A stretch of 64,000 nucleotides of DNA from contig JADLAY010000075.1 of the NCBI GenBank assembly GCA_020849765.1, positions 1 to 64,000 on the forward strand, read 5' to 3'. How positions within the stretch are numbered: the stretch's first letter is position 1; every line of letters begins with the position of its first letter. Positions 24,943-33,688 of the stretch are shown here, in pieces. This DNA comes from Anaerolineae bacterium (GTDB lineage: Bacteria > Chloroflexota > Anaerolineae > Aggregatilineales > Phototrophicaceae). The notes below the pieces were generated by a model, which saw nothing but the letters and a program-made list of their open reading frames with translations, had not been told where the DNA came from and ran no database searches. A program made the translations under genes and the position numbers.

Positions 24943-26931
24943 GTGTCTACCGATCTGACCACATTGGCGGTCAACACGATTCGCATACTCTCGATTGACG
25001 CCGTGCAGAAGGCGAACAGCGGGCATCCCGGCCTGCCGCTTGGCGCCGCGCCGATGGCGTATGCGTTGTGGCAGCGCCATCTCAAGCACGATCCGAAAGA
25101 TCCGAAATGGCCGGACCGCGACCGCTTCATCCTGAGCGCCGGTCATGGCTCGATGCTGATTTATTCGATGCTGTATCTGACTGGCTACGATCTGTCACTC
25201 GATGAGATCAAGAACTTCCGTCAGTGGGGTAGCAAAACCCCCGGCCACCCCGAGTATCACCTGACGCCCGGCGTCGAGGTGACGACCGGCCCGCTGGGGC
25301 AGGGCACGGCGCATGCCGTCGGCATGGCGCTGGCCGAGTCGTTCCTGGCGTCCTATTTCAACCGCCCAGGGCACAACGTCGTCGATCACTACACCTACGC
25401 GCTGGTGAGCGATGGCGACCTGATGGAAGGCTTGAGCCAGGAAGCCGCCTCGCTGGCGGGTCTGTGGAAGCTGGGTAAGCTGATCTACCTGTACGATAGC
25501 AACGACGTCACCCTTGATGGCAAGGCGTCGATGATCTTTGGCGAGAATGTGCGCGCACGTTATGAGGCGTGCGGCTGGCACACGCTGCTCGTCGAGGACG
25601 GCAACGACGTGGACGCCATCAGCGAGGCGATTTCGGCGGCCAAGGCCGTCACCGATCAGCCGACCCTGATCGAGATCAAGACGATCATCGGCTACGGCAG
25701 CCCGAACAAAGAGGGCACGAGCAAAGCGCATGGCGAGCCGCTCGGCGTGGACGAGGTCAAGCTGGTCAAGGAGTTCTTCGGCTGGCCGCAGGAAGACTTC
25801 TTCGTCCCCGGTGAGGCCCTGGAGCACTTCCGCAGCGCTGTGGAAGAGGGCGAGGCGGCCAAGAGCGAGTGGGCCGCCCGCTTTGACGCGTATCGCAGCG
25901 CATTTCCGGATCTGGCAGCGGAGTTCGAACGCGCTCAGGCCGGGCAGCTGCCAGAGGGTTGGGACGCCGACATTCCCACCTATTCGGCGGACAAACAGAT
26001 GGCGACACGCATTGCTTCCGGCGAGGTGCTCAACGCCATCGCGGCGCGCGTGCCGCTCATGATCGGCGGCGATGCCGACCTGGCGGGCAGCACGAAGACC
26101 TTGATCAAGGGCGCCGAGAACACCGGCCCCGGCAAGACGGATGCCCGCAACATCCGCTTTGGCGTGCGCGAACATACTATGGGCTCGATCGTGAACGGGC
26201 TGGCGCTGCATGGCGGCATCTTCAAGCCCTACAGCGCGACGTTCCTCACCTTCAGTGATTATATGCGCCCGGCGATCCGCCTCGGCGCGCTGATGGGCAT
26301 TCCGACGCTCTACGTCTTCACCCACGATAGCATCGGCCTGGGCGAAGATGGCCCGACGCACCAATCGGTCGAGCACGTGATGTCGCTGCGCCTGATCCCG
26401 GATCTGCACGTGTTCCGCCCGGCGGACGCCAACGAGACGGCCTGGTCATGGCGCACAGCGATGACGCTGAGCAAACCGGCGACCCTGATCTTCACGCGCC
26501 AGAATCTGCCCGTGCTGACCGGCGATCACGTTCGGCCCGGCGTCGAGCGTGGTGGCTACGTACTGGCGGACTGCGAAGGGACACCGCAGGTGATCCTGCT
26601 CGGCAGCGGCAGTGAGGTGCACATCGCGCACGAAGCCTATCAGACGCTGATGGCCGAGGGCATTCGAGCGCGTGTCGTCTCGCTTCCGTGCTGGGAGCTG
26701 TTCGAACAGCAGGACGCGAGCTACCGTGACAGCGTGCTGCCGCCAAGCGTACGGGCGCGCGTCAGCATCGAAGCGGGCCGCACCATCGGTTGGGATCGAT
26801 GGGTTGGTCTGGACGGCGTGACGATTGGCGTCGACAAGTTCGGCGCGAGCGCACCTTACAAGAAGGTCTACGAGGAATATGGCCTGACGCCGGCGGCAGT
26901 CGTCGCGGCGGCGAAACAGGTTATGAAGTAG
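24943..26931 (+). CDS. tkt: Transketolase
   Basis: A 662-residue thiamine-diphosphate enzyme of the pentose phosphate pathway that moves two-carbon units between sugar phosphates in the cytoplasm. The N-terminal part carries KANSGHPGLPLGAAPMAYALW, and the ThDP/metal site is SDGDLMEGLSQEA with the GDG motif near residue 145. The central domain holds GVREHTMGSIVNG and the substrate-side STFLTFSDYMRPAIRL-like stretch (here ATFLTFSDYMRPAI). Length is standard. The GTG at 24943 is preferred because AAGGAG lies nine bases before it, although an ATG at 24922 is possible. It is monocistronic, with its own promoter and a strong terminator. Confidence 0.97.
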   Translation: MSTDLTTLAVNTIRILSIDAVQKANSGHPGLPLGAAPMAYALWQRHLKHDPKDPKWPDRDRFILSAGHGSMLIYSMLYLTGYDLSLDEIKNFRQWGSKTPGHPEYHLTPGVEVTTGPLGQGTAHAVGMALAESFLASYFNRPGHNVVDHYTYALVSDGDLMEGLSQEAASLAGLWKLGKLIYLYDSNDVTLDGKASMIFGENVRARYEACGWHTLLVEDGNDVDAISEAISAAKAVTDQPTLIEIKTIIGYGSPNKEGTSKAHGEPLGVDEVKLVKEFFGWPQEDFFVPGEALEHFRSAVEEGEAAKSEWAARFDAYRSAFPDLAAEFERAQAGQLPEGWDADIPTYSADKQMATRIASGEVLNAIAARVPLMIGGDADLAGSTKTLIKGAENTGPGKTDARNIRFGVREHTMGSIVNGLALHGGIFKPYSATFLTFSDYMRPAIRLGALMGIPTLYVFTHDSIGLGEDGPTHQSVEHVMSLRLIPDLHVFRPADANETAWSWRTAMTLSKPATLIFTRQNLPVLTGDHVRPGVERGGYVLADCEGTPQVILLGSGSEVHIAHEAYQTLMAEGIRARVVSLPCWELFEQQDASYRDSVLPPSVRARVSIEAGRTIGWDRWVGLDGVTIGVDKFGASAPYKKVYEEYGLTPAAVVAAAKQVMK

Positions 26932-26940
26932 CGACACAGC

Positions 26941-26984
26941 CATGAGGGGGCACGGCGCACCGCCGTACCCTCTCATGTTTTATT
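26941..26984 (+). terminator. Intrinsic terminator after transketolase
   Basis: A long imperfect hairpin (ATGAG-GGG-ACGGCG paired to CGCCGT-CCC-CTCAT) is followed by TTTTATT. It may also serve the convergent small gene. Confidence 0.85.
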
Positions 26985-27141
26985 GTGCCTGGTTGCCCCG
27001 ACGATCAAGATAAGTGATCACGGCAAACGCGACGAGCAGGACCACCGCCAGAATGGCGCTGACGCGCGCGTCAAGCATCGACGTGAACAATACCAGGATA
27101 GCGGCGATGATGGCGAAGGTCGACTCTCGATCTCGCAGCAT
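26980..27141 (-). CDS. Very small membrane protein (53 aa)
   Basis: The product MLRDRESTFAIIAAILVLF continues into a second hydrophobic stretch (RVSAILAVVLLVAFAVITYL) and ends in a basic RRGNQAQ tail, giving a helical hairpin of two short membrane spans. The ATG at 27141 is preceded by AAAGGAGGG at ideal distance, one of the best ribosome-binding sites in the window, so this start is preferred to a longer ORF. The family is unknown to me; such small hairpin proteins often modulate larger membrane complexes. It converges on the transketolase terminator. Confidence 0.7.
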   Translation of the reverse strand: MLRDRESTFAIIAAILVLFTSMLDARVSAILAVVLLVAFAVITYLDRRGNQAQ

Positions 27142-27253
27142 GGATGCCCTCCTTTGATCAGCACTTCTCCTATGATTATTACGCGGCAAAGCGCACAAGA
27201 GTTGCATCTGCGGTTGCCGGTAGCCGATGCTGCATTCTGGATCGGCAGCTTAC

Positions 27254-28165
27254 TCATGCAGGCTTGCGGTGGAGCAGTCGCAGCGCGCCGCACGTCAGGC
27301 TTTCGTCGTCGAGGTGCTGATACATCTGGGCGACTTTGATGTCGTTGATATCCACGCTGAAGACATGTTCCTCGACCAGGTCAAGCCCGGCACCGCTGAA
27401 CATGTTGTGCCACTCAGGGCGCTGGATCCGGTTGATGTATTGCACATCGTTCTCGAACCAGCGCTTCCAGACCGCATCGGAATAGCGCATATACTGCTTG
27501 GGAGATGCGCTGGCGTCATAGTAGGACAGATGATCCTTCAGGTCGATGTTCTGCAGCGAGTGACCGCCAGGCTTGAGCACCCTGGCAATATCGCGGATCA
27601 CATCCGCGACGATGTCGGCATTGACATGCTCGAACACCGCAGTGCTGATGACCATATCGAACGATGCGGACGGCAGGCGGCTCAGCTTTCCGGTGCTATC
27701 GACCACGTACTCGTAGCCCAGCAGGAAATAGAGTTCATCGAATGAGTCGACGGTTTGTATCTGGGCGATCAGGTGGTGGGCACGGGCATACTGATCCGCA
27801 TCGACATCCAGCTGATCGAGCCGAGCATCGAGCTCGGCCACATAACGCTTCAAACCGCTCAACTGGCGGTTATCCCAGACGTCGAACAGCACACCGCCGA
27901 CGTCGAAGAACAAGCGGCAGATCAGGCCCTCCCAATGCACCCAGCCCGTGCCAATCTCCAATATCCGATCCCCATGCTTGGGGATACCGTGGCGCCGGTG
28001 CAGATTCAGAATCTGGTTGACGCGATCGAAATAATGATCCGGGATCGTTTCGCCGGTTCGGTTTTTCGCGCCAAGGGTATTGCCCAGCGTTCGGTAAACT
28101 TGTTTCGTGAATGGGGATACCGAAGAAGTCCTCAACGCGGTCGCGGTCAACGCATACTTAATCAT
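27254..28165 (-). CDS. SAM-dependent methyltransferase (class I)
   Basis: A 303-residue protein with a Rossmann methyltransferase core. Motif I reads ILEIGTGWVHWEGLIC, a GxGxG variant (EIGTGW), followed by an acidic strand end (FDVWDNRQ) and, later, FDMVISTAVFEHVNADIVADVI, the motif IV/V region. The middle has a long insertion with many charged residues (YVAELDARLDQLDVDADQY). The GGHSLQNIDLKDHLSYYD stretch is typical of methyltransferases that act on sugars or lipids. The target is unknown. It is monocistronic with a clear sigma70-type promoter 145 bp upstream. Fairly confident of the fold, not of the substrate. Confidence 0.8.
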   Translation of the reverse strand: MIKYALTATALRTSSVSPFTKQVYRTLGNTLGAKNRTGETIPDHYFDRVNQILNLHRRHGIPKHGDRILEIGTGWVHWEGLICRLFFDVGGVLFDVWDNRQLSGLKRYVAELDARLDQLDVDADQYARAHHLIAQIQTVDSFDELYFLLGYEYVVDSTGKLSRLPSASFDMVISTAVFEHVNADIVADVIRDIARVLKPGGHSLQNIDLKDHLSYYDASASPKQYMRYSDAVWKRWFENDVQYINRIQRPEWHNMFSGAGLDLVEEHVFSVDINDIKVAQMYQHLDDESLTCGALRLLHRKPA

Positions 28166-28316
28166 GTCCTGCTCCTCGAAGAATCTAATCGAGTGCCTGA
28201 TAGGTAGATCGATGGGCAGTAGCGATGCAAAGCTAAGAGCGGCAGCGATATCGGGGCCTGATGGGACTTACTAGACTAATGATGAACTGTGTACAAACCG
28301 ATTTATGCTCAGGTAA

Positions 28317-28345
28317 AAAATATATTGATTGTGAACAATTGTCAA
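28317..28345 (-). promoter_or_regulatory. Promoter of methyltransferase gene
   Basis: On the minus strand TTGACA (28345-28340) and TATTTT (28322-28317) are separated by exactly 17 bp, a near-consensus sigma70 promoter. It would give a leader of about 145 bases. Confidence 0.6.
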
Positions 28346-28376
28346 GTTAAAAGCGATCAACTGGAGGGCACAAAGG

Positions 28377-28413
28377 ATATCCTTGACGATGTCCGTGTAC
28401 GACATCGGATATT
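28377..28413 (+). promoter_or_regulatory. Dyad within a 19-bp promoter spacer before menA
   Basis: TTGACG (28383-28388) and GATATT (28408-28413) are 19 bp apart, and the inverted repeat GATGTC-N7-GACATC lies in and just over the spacer. A 19-bp spacer with a central dyad is the classic MerR-type operator. The rest of the 322-bp gap (28166-28487) is AT-richer and holds only the divergent methyltransferase promoter. Confidence 0.35.
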
Positions 28414-28487
28414 CCAGAATCGCAAATGTTCGCTAGTATTTCAGCACAGATGATTCCAGACGATGCGCATCCAGAGGATAGTGCCGA

Positions 28488-29417
28488 GTGACGACCTCAT
28501 CTTCTCCCAGGCCCCTTATTGACGCGTGGTATCGTGCGGCGCGACCGCGTACGCTGACCGCGACCTACGTTCCTCTGGGGCTGGCGGCGGCGCTGGCCTT
28601 GCAGGAAGGCGTCTTTCAGCTCGTGCCTTTCATCCTGGCGCTGATCGGCGCCTTGTTCCTGCAGATTGCCGCCAACCTGATCAACGAGTATTTCGACTAC
28701 CGGCGCGGTGCCGAGGATTTGAAGCAAGCCGGGCAGGGGATGGTGATCAAGCATGGTGTGTTGACGCCGCAGGCGGTGCTGATCGGCGCCATTGTCACGG
28801 TGCTGGTGGGGGTTGTCATCGGTCTCTACTTGCTCACTCAGAGCGGGCCGCTGCTGTTTTGGATCGGGCTGGGCGGTGTGTTGGTGGTCATTACGTACAC
28901 GGCAGGGCCGTTTCCGCTGGCCTACAACGGCCTGGGGGAGGCGGCGGTCTTCGTCTTCATGGGGCCAGTGATGGTGCTCGGCGCGTGGTATGTGATGGCA
29001 AAGACCTACAGCCCGCTGCCGCTGTGGGTCGGCGTGCCGATCGGGTTTACCGTAGCAGCGATTCTGCACGCCAACAACGTGCGCGATATCGATTCCGACC
29101 GGGCCGTGAACAAGCGGACACTGGCGGTGCTACTCGGTCTGCGCGCGGCGCGTATAGAATACATCGTCCTGATCGCCGGGGCTTACGTTGGCGTGGTCGC
29201 TCTGGTGCTGGCAGGCATCATGCCCTGGACGACGCTGATCGTGGCGATCACACTGCCGGAAGCGCGGCGCTTGATCGACATCATCAACACCAGCCGGGAC
29301 ACGGCGCTGCTGCATCAGGCGCAGGGGCGCACAGCCAAATTGCACGGCACGTTCGGCCTCTGGCTGGTGATCGGTTGGCTGGCCTGGCTGGTCATCCGCG
29401 GGTTGAGCGGCGGCTAG
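28488..29417 (+). CDS. menA: 1,4-dihydroxy-2-naphthoate prenyltransferase-like (UbiA family)
   Basis: A 309-residue membrane enzyme that should attach a polyprenyl chain to 1,4-dihydroxy-2-naphthoate in menaquinone synthesis. The first Asp-rich motif reads NLINEYFDYRRGAED, the MenA-type version of NxxxDxxxD. The second is DIDSDRAVNKRTLAVLLG, also diagnostic. Eight or nine hydrophobic helices follow the family pattern. The start is GTG at 28488. The match to MenA rather than UbiA is inferred from the first motif. No other men gene is nearby. A related activity, such as attaching a tail to another quinone, cannot be excluded. Confidence 0.85.
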   Translation: MTTSSSPRPLIDAWYRAARPRTLTATYVPLGLAAALALQEGVFQLVPFILALIGALFLQIAANLINEYFDYRRGAEDLKQAGQGMVIKHGVLTPQAVLIGAIVTVLVGVVIGLYLLTQSGPLLFWIGLGGVLVVITYTAGPFPLAYNGLGEAAVFVFMGPVMVLGAWYVMAKTYSPLPLWVGVPIGFTVAAILHANNVRDIDSDRAVNKRTLAVLLGLRAARIEYIVLIAGAYVGVVALVLAGIMPWTTLIVAITLPEARRLIDIINTSRDTALLHQAQGRTAKLHGTFGLWLVIGWLAWLVIRGLSGG

Positions 29418-29754
29418 GGCGATTATCACAAAATACGTCGAAAGTAGCATGTAAGAACATGCAGAACGTGATAACTTATGGACAAGGAATGCAACAGGGG
29501 ATAACGTTTGATTCTTGTAACTCCCATTCCTGCGCTGATCGCGTAGAATGACTACTGTGCACTCTATAACTCTCGTGAGGCTCTCTGTGATACTTTATGA
29601 CCCCTTCCATTAAAACGCTTCACCTCGACTAAACCGGCGCGCTCGCGCACCACCGTCGCAGCGAACCGACCCGTCGAGTGGGGAGATTGTGCATCTCCAC
29701 CGTGTTTTACCTTGCATTCATCACGGTTTTGTTTGACGACGGAGGATAGGCCCC
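29418..29754. other. 337-bp intergenic region with a dyad
   Basis: No coding frame is convincing here. A perfect inverted repeat, GCATGT-AAGA-ACATGC, lies at 29447-29462, and GGAGG at 29741-29745 is the ribosome-binding site of the next gene. A TAGAAT at 29544-29549 could be a -10 box but lacks a partner. Otherwise I see nothing. Confidence 0.5.
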
Positions 29755-31578
29755 GTGGCTGCAATCCCATTAACGACTCATGAGATCCCGACAGCGGACT
29801 TCAAGGCCAGGCTATCGAACAATCGCCTGCTCGGCCTGACGCGCCTGCTCGGCGGTTTCGGCCGGCATTACGCGGGCGCTAACTTCGCGCTGGCCGTTGG
29901 CGCCGTCGCGAAGACGGCGACGTACTTGCTGCTGCAATACTTTGTCGACGAGGTGCTGTCGCAACCCGACTTCGGCCGCGTGCTGCCGATCATGGCGCTC
30001 TGCTTCATCGGCCTGGCGCTGGTCGAAGGCGCCTTCACGGCCTGGAGCGGCCGTCTGGCGGCGCTGACCGCGGAAGGCGTGACGCTGCGCCTGCGCAACT
30101 ATCTGTACGACCACATCCAGCGCCTGACGTTCACCTACCATGACCAGATGCGCACGGGCGAACTGATCCAGCGCGTGACGTCGGACGTGGACGCGGTGCG
30201 CCGCTTTTTCAGTGAGCAGTTGATCGGCCTGGGGCGCATTCTGCTGCTCTTCACGGTCAATTTTGCGGCGCTGGCCGTGCTCAATCTCAAGCTGGCGTTG
30301 ATCTCGGTCATCTGCGTGCCGGTCGTCGGTATCGTCTCGTTCTTCTTCTTCCGGCGCCTGGAAAAGGCTTACGAGCGGTTCCAGGAGCAGGAAGCGGTCG
30401 TCTCGTCGACGCTGCAAGAGAACCTGACAGGCGTGCGCGTGGTCAAGGCCTTCGCACGCCAGGGTTACGAGCGCGATAAGTTCGACAAAGAGAACTGGGA
30501 ACAGTTCCGGCGCGGGCGCAGGCTGCTCTTGATGCACGCGTACTACTGGCCGACGACGGACATCATCGTTGGCGCGCAGACGGCGGGCGGTTATCTGTTC
30601 GCCGCCTTGATGGTGATCAACGGTGAGATCACGGTCGGCACGTTCCTGGCCTACGTCGGTCTGCTGGCCTGGATGATCAACCCGATCCGCAACCTGGGCC
30701 GCTTGATCACGCAGCTTTCGACCGGCATGGTCTCGTACGAACGCGTGGCCGCTGTCATCCGCGAAGATCGCGAGCCGATCACGGAAGGCAAGGTTCATCC
30801 GGCGCAGGCCGCGCGCGGCGAGATCGTGTTTGACGACGTGAGCTTCGAGTACGACTCCGGCGCGCCGGTGCTGCACAACATCAGCTTCCGCGCCGCACCA
30901 GGGCAATCGATCGCGCTGCTCGGCTCGACCGGTTCGGGCAAGACGTCACTGGTGAACCTGCTGCCGCGCTTCTACGAATATACCAGTGGCAAGCTGACGC
31001 TCGACGGTGTAGACATCAAGGATCTCTCGCGCGAATACCTGCGCCAGCAGATCGGCATCGTCGAGCAGGAACCGTTCCTGTTCTCACGCACGATCCGTGA
31101 GAACATCACCTACGGCGTCTCGCGCGAGGTGAGCGACGAGGAAGTGATCGCGGCGGCGGAAGCGGCGGCGATCCACGAGTCGATCGCGAGCTTCCCGGAA
31201 GGCTACAACACGCTCGTCGGTGAGCGCGGCGTCACGCTCTCCGGCGGCCAGAAGCAGCGTGTGGCGATTGCGCGCGTGCTGCTCAAGAACCCGCGCATCC
31301 TGATCCTGGACGATGCGACGTCGTCGGTGGACATGGAGACGGAAGCCGACATCCGCGACGCGCTGGAACGCCTGATGGAAGACCGGACGACGTTCATCAT
31401 TGCACACCGCGTGCAAAGCCTGATGAACGCCGATCAGATCCTGGTTTTGAAGGACGGCCGTGTCGTACAGCACGGCAGACATGCCGACTTAGTCGATCAA
31501 CCTGGCATCTACCGCCAGATCTATGACGTGCAGGCACGCATCGAAGACGAGCTGGAGAAGGAGCTGGCCGGTGTCTGA
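29755..31578 (+). CDS. Heterodimeric ABC exporter, subunit with degenerate Walker B
   Basis: This 607-residue half-transporter has six membrane helices (to about residue 335) and a C-terminal ATPase domain. It carries Walker A LLGSTGSGKTS, a canonical signature LSGGQKQRVAIARVLL, and Walker B ILILDDATSSVD, where the catalytic Glu is replaced by Asp. Together with its partner this fits heterodimeric exporters such as TM287/288 or BmrCD, in which one ATP site is inactive. It probably exports a lipid or drug. A GTG start follows GGAGG. The next gene starts eight bases inside its end, so the two are made together. Confidence 0.92.
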   Translation: MAAIPLTTHEIPTADFKARLSNNRLLGLTRLLGGFGRHYAGANFALAVGAVAKTATYLLLQYFVDEVLSQPDFGRVLPIMALCFIGLALVEGAFTAWSGRLAALTAEGVTLRLRNYLYDHIQRLTFTYHDQMRTGELIQRVTSDVDAVRRFFSEQLIGLGRILLLFTVNFAALAVLNLKLALISVICVPVVGIVSFFFFRRLEKAYERFQEQEAVVSSTLQENLTGVRVVKAFARQGYERDKFDKENWEQFRRGRRLLLMHAYYWPTTDIIVGAQTAGGYLFAALMVINGEITVGTFLAYVGLLAWMINPIRNLGRLITQLSTGMVSYERVAAVIREDREPITEGKVHPAQAARGEIVFDDVSFEYDSGAPVLHNISFRAAPGQSIALLGSTGSGKTSLVNLLPRFYEYTSGKLTLDGVDIKDLSREYLRQQIGIVEQEPFLFSRTIRENITYGVSREVSDEEVIAAAEAAAIHESIASFPEGYNTLVGERGVTLSGGQKQRVAIARVLLKNPRILILDDATSSVDMETEADIRDALERLMEDRTTFIIAHRVQSLMNADQILVLKDGRVVQHGRHADLVDQPGIYRQIYDVQARIEDELEKELAGV

Positions 31579-33400
31579 TTATCAATTTGAAGAAGAGGAC
31601 TTTCAACAAACGAAAGTCACGCGCGGCACGCTCGGGCGCATCCTTGCGCAGGTGAAGCCGTACAAGTGGTGGGTGATCGGGTTCCTGATCTGCGTCGGCG
31701 GCGTGTCGTCGCTCGACTCACTGTTCACCTACCTGACCAAGCAGATCATCGACGTCGGGATCGTCCCCGGCAATCGTGAGGCGCTGAACCAGTACATCGT
31801 CATCTTCGCCGTACTGTACGTGATGATCGCGACGCTGGTCTTCGGGTTCATCTACCTGACGGGTGTGCTGGGCGAACGCGTTCGCTATGACATGCGCAAG
31901 CGCCTGTTCAACCATCTGCAGGCGCTCTCGTTCGACTATTTCGACCGCACGCCGGTCGGTTGGATCATGTCGCGCGTGACGTCGGACACCGAACGCATCG
32001 CCGACCTGGTGACGTGGGGCATGCTCGACGTGACCTGGGCGATCATGAACATTCTGACGGCGACTGTCTTCATGCTCGCCATCAACTGGCAGCTTGCGGT
32101 GATCGTGTTCCTGATGATCCCGGTGCTGATCGTGATCGCCTCGTGGTTCCAGAAGCGCATCATCGTGGAGTTCCGCGAAGTGCGTAAGACGAACTCGAAG
32201 ATCACGGGCGCCTACAACGAGAACATCCAGGGCGTGCGCGTGTCCAAGGCACTGGGGCGCGAGGCGAAGAACCTGAGCGAATTCAGCGTCCTGACGGACA
32301 CGATGTACCGGCGGTCGTTCCGTGCGGCGTGGTTGTCGGCCTTGTTCCTGCCGGTCGTGCAGATCGTTAGCTCGTTCGCGCTCGGCGCGATTGTCTGGTA
32401 CGGCGGTTTGCAGGTCGAAATCGGCGGCATGACCATCGGCGGTATCCAGGCCTTCGTCGGCTACGTGACGTTCATGTTGTGGCCGATCCAGGATCTGGCG
32501 CGGGTTTATGCGTCGATGCAGCAGTCGGTCGCATCGGCGGAGCGCGTGTTCTCGCTCGTTGATGCCAAGCCGACGATTGTTGACCGGCCCGGCGCATTCG
32601 ATCCGGGTACGATCCGTGGCGATATCGTCTTCGACAACGTGGACTTCTCCTACGATGACGAAAAGCCCGTGATCCAGAACATGAACCTGACGATCAAGGC
32701 CGGTGAAACCATCGCCCTGGTCGGGCCGACCGGCGCGGGCAAATCGACGCTGGTCAACCTCGTCTGCCGCTTCTACGAGCCGACGGGCGGGCGCATCCTG
32801 ATCAACGGGAATGACTACATGGATCTGTCGCTGAATGCGATCCAGTCCCGCATCGGCATGGTGCTGCAAACGCCGCACCTGTTCAGTGGCACCATCCGCG
32901 AGAACATCCGCTACGGGCGCCTGGACGCGACCGACACGGAGATCGAGGATGCGGCCAGGTTGGCGGGCGCGCACGACTTCATCGCCACGCTCGAAAAGGG
33001 CTATGAAGAGCAGGTTGGCGAGGGCGGTGTGCTGCTCTCCGTCGGGCAAAAGCAGTTGATCAGCCTGGCGCGTGCGGTGCTGTCTCAGCCTGAGTTGTTC
33101 ATCATGGACGAGGCGACCAGCTCGGTCGACACGCTGACCGAGGCCCTGATCCAACGCGGTATGGAACAGTTGATGGAAGGGCGCACGAGCTTTGTCATCG
33201 CGCACCGTCTGTCGACCATCCGCCGTGCCGATCGCATCCTGGTGATCGACGGCGGTCGCATCACGGAGCAGGGCACGCACGCCGAATTGCTGCGCCAGCG
33301 CGGCCATTATTACCGGCTGTATACGCAGCAGTTCCGCAGCGAGCGCGAGCTTGAGCTTGAGCAGGAGATGGAACAACCGATGGCAGAGGAAGCGGTCTAA
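31571..33400 (+). CDS. Heterodimeric ABC exporter, catalytic subunit
   Basis: A 609-residue partner of the preceding exporter subunit. Six membrane helices are followed by an ATPase domain with Walker A VGPTGAGKSTL, a Walker B LFIMDEATSSVD with the catalytic Glu intact, and a non-consensus signature LSVGQKQLISLARAVL. The active ATP site would use this Walker A/B and the partner's LSGGQ. The degenerate site would use the partner's Asp and this LSVGQ. I chose the GTG at 31571 (GTGTCTGATTATC), which overlaps the upstream stop by eight bases. A strong terminator follows. Function: export of a hydrophobic or lipid-like molecule; substrate unknown. Confidence 0.92.
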   Translation: MSDYQFEEEDFQQTKVTRGTLGRILAQVKPYKWWVIGFLICVGGVSSLDSLFTYLTKQIIDVGIVPGNREALNQYIVIFAVLYVMIATLVFGFIYLTGVLGERVRYDMRKRLFNHLQALSFDYFDRTPVGWIMSRVTSDTERIADLVTWGMLDVTWAIMNILTATVFMLAINWQLAVIVFLMIPVLIVIASWFQKRIIVEFREVRKTNSKITGAYNENIQGVRVSKALGREAKNLSEFSVLTDTMYRRSFRAAWLSALFLPVVQIVSSFALGAIVWYGGLQVEIGGMTIGGIQAFVGYVTFMLWPIQDLARVYASMQQSVASAERVFSLVDAKPTIVDRPGAFDPGTIRGDIVFDNVDFSYDDEKPVIQNMNLTIKAGETIALVGPTGAGKSTLVNLVCRFYEPTGGRILINGNDYMDLSLNAIQSRIGMVLQTPHLFSGTIRENIRYGRLDATDTEIEDAARLAGAHDFIATLEKGYEEQVGEGGVLLSVGQKQLISLARAVLSQPELFIMDEATSSVDTLTEALIQRGMEQLMEGRTSFVIAHRLSTIRRADRILVIDGGRITEQGTHAELLRQRGHYYRLYTQQFRSERELELEQEMEQPMAEEAV

Positions 33401-33451
33401 AGCATCGCATTCTCACTCAAGGTTGGACTGCGACCTTGCTGGCATGACCCA

Positions 33452-33490
33452 AACACCCGCACAGTCTTGTTGTGCGGGTGTTTTGTATTT
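33452..33490 (+). terminator. Strong intrinsic terminator after ABC exporter pair
   Basis: A perfect 12-bp stem (AACACCCGCACA / TGTGCGGGTGTT) with a 7-base loop is followed by TTGTATTTT. Confidence 0.92.
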
Positions 33491-33688
33491 TGATGGGTAA
33501 GCCCATTTCCAGGTTCTGTGTCAGGAGTGAGAGGGTATCGGGCCATCTGTTGGCGGCGAATAGCACGAGAAGTCGGGGAGGGCTATACTCTCGCCATCAA
33601 CAAAGCACAGGGAGGTAATTACGGCGAATGCAATAATGGTTTTGGCCTCTATAAATTTGCGCTATTACAGCGACTAAGGACAAAAAAT

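Noticed and set aside
31718..33376. 552-residue minus-strand ORF
   Set aside because: Antisense to an ABC exporter subunit with complete motifs; composition is Arg/Asp/His-rich and no ribosome-binding site precedes it.
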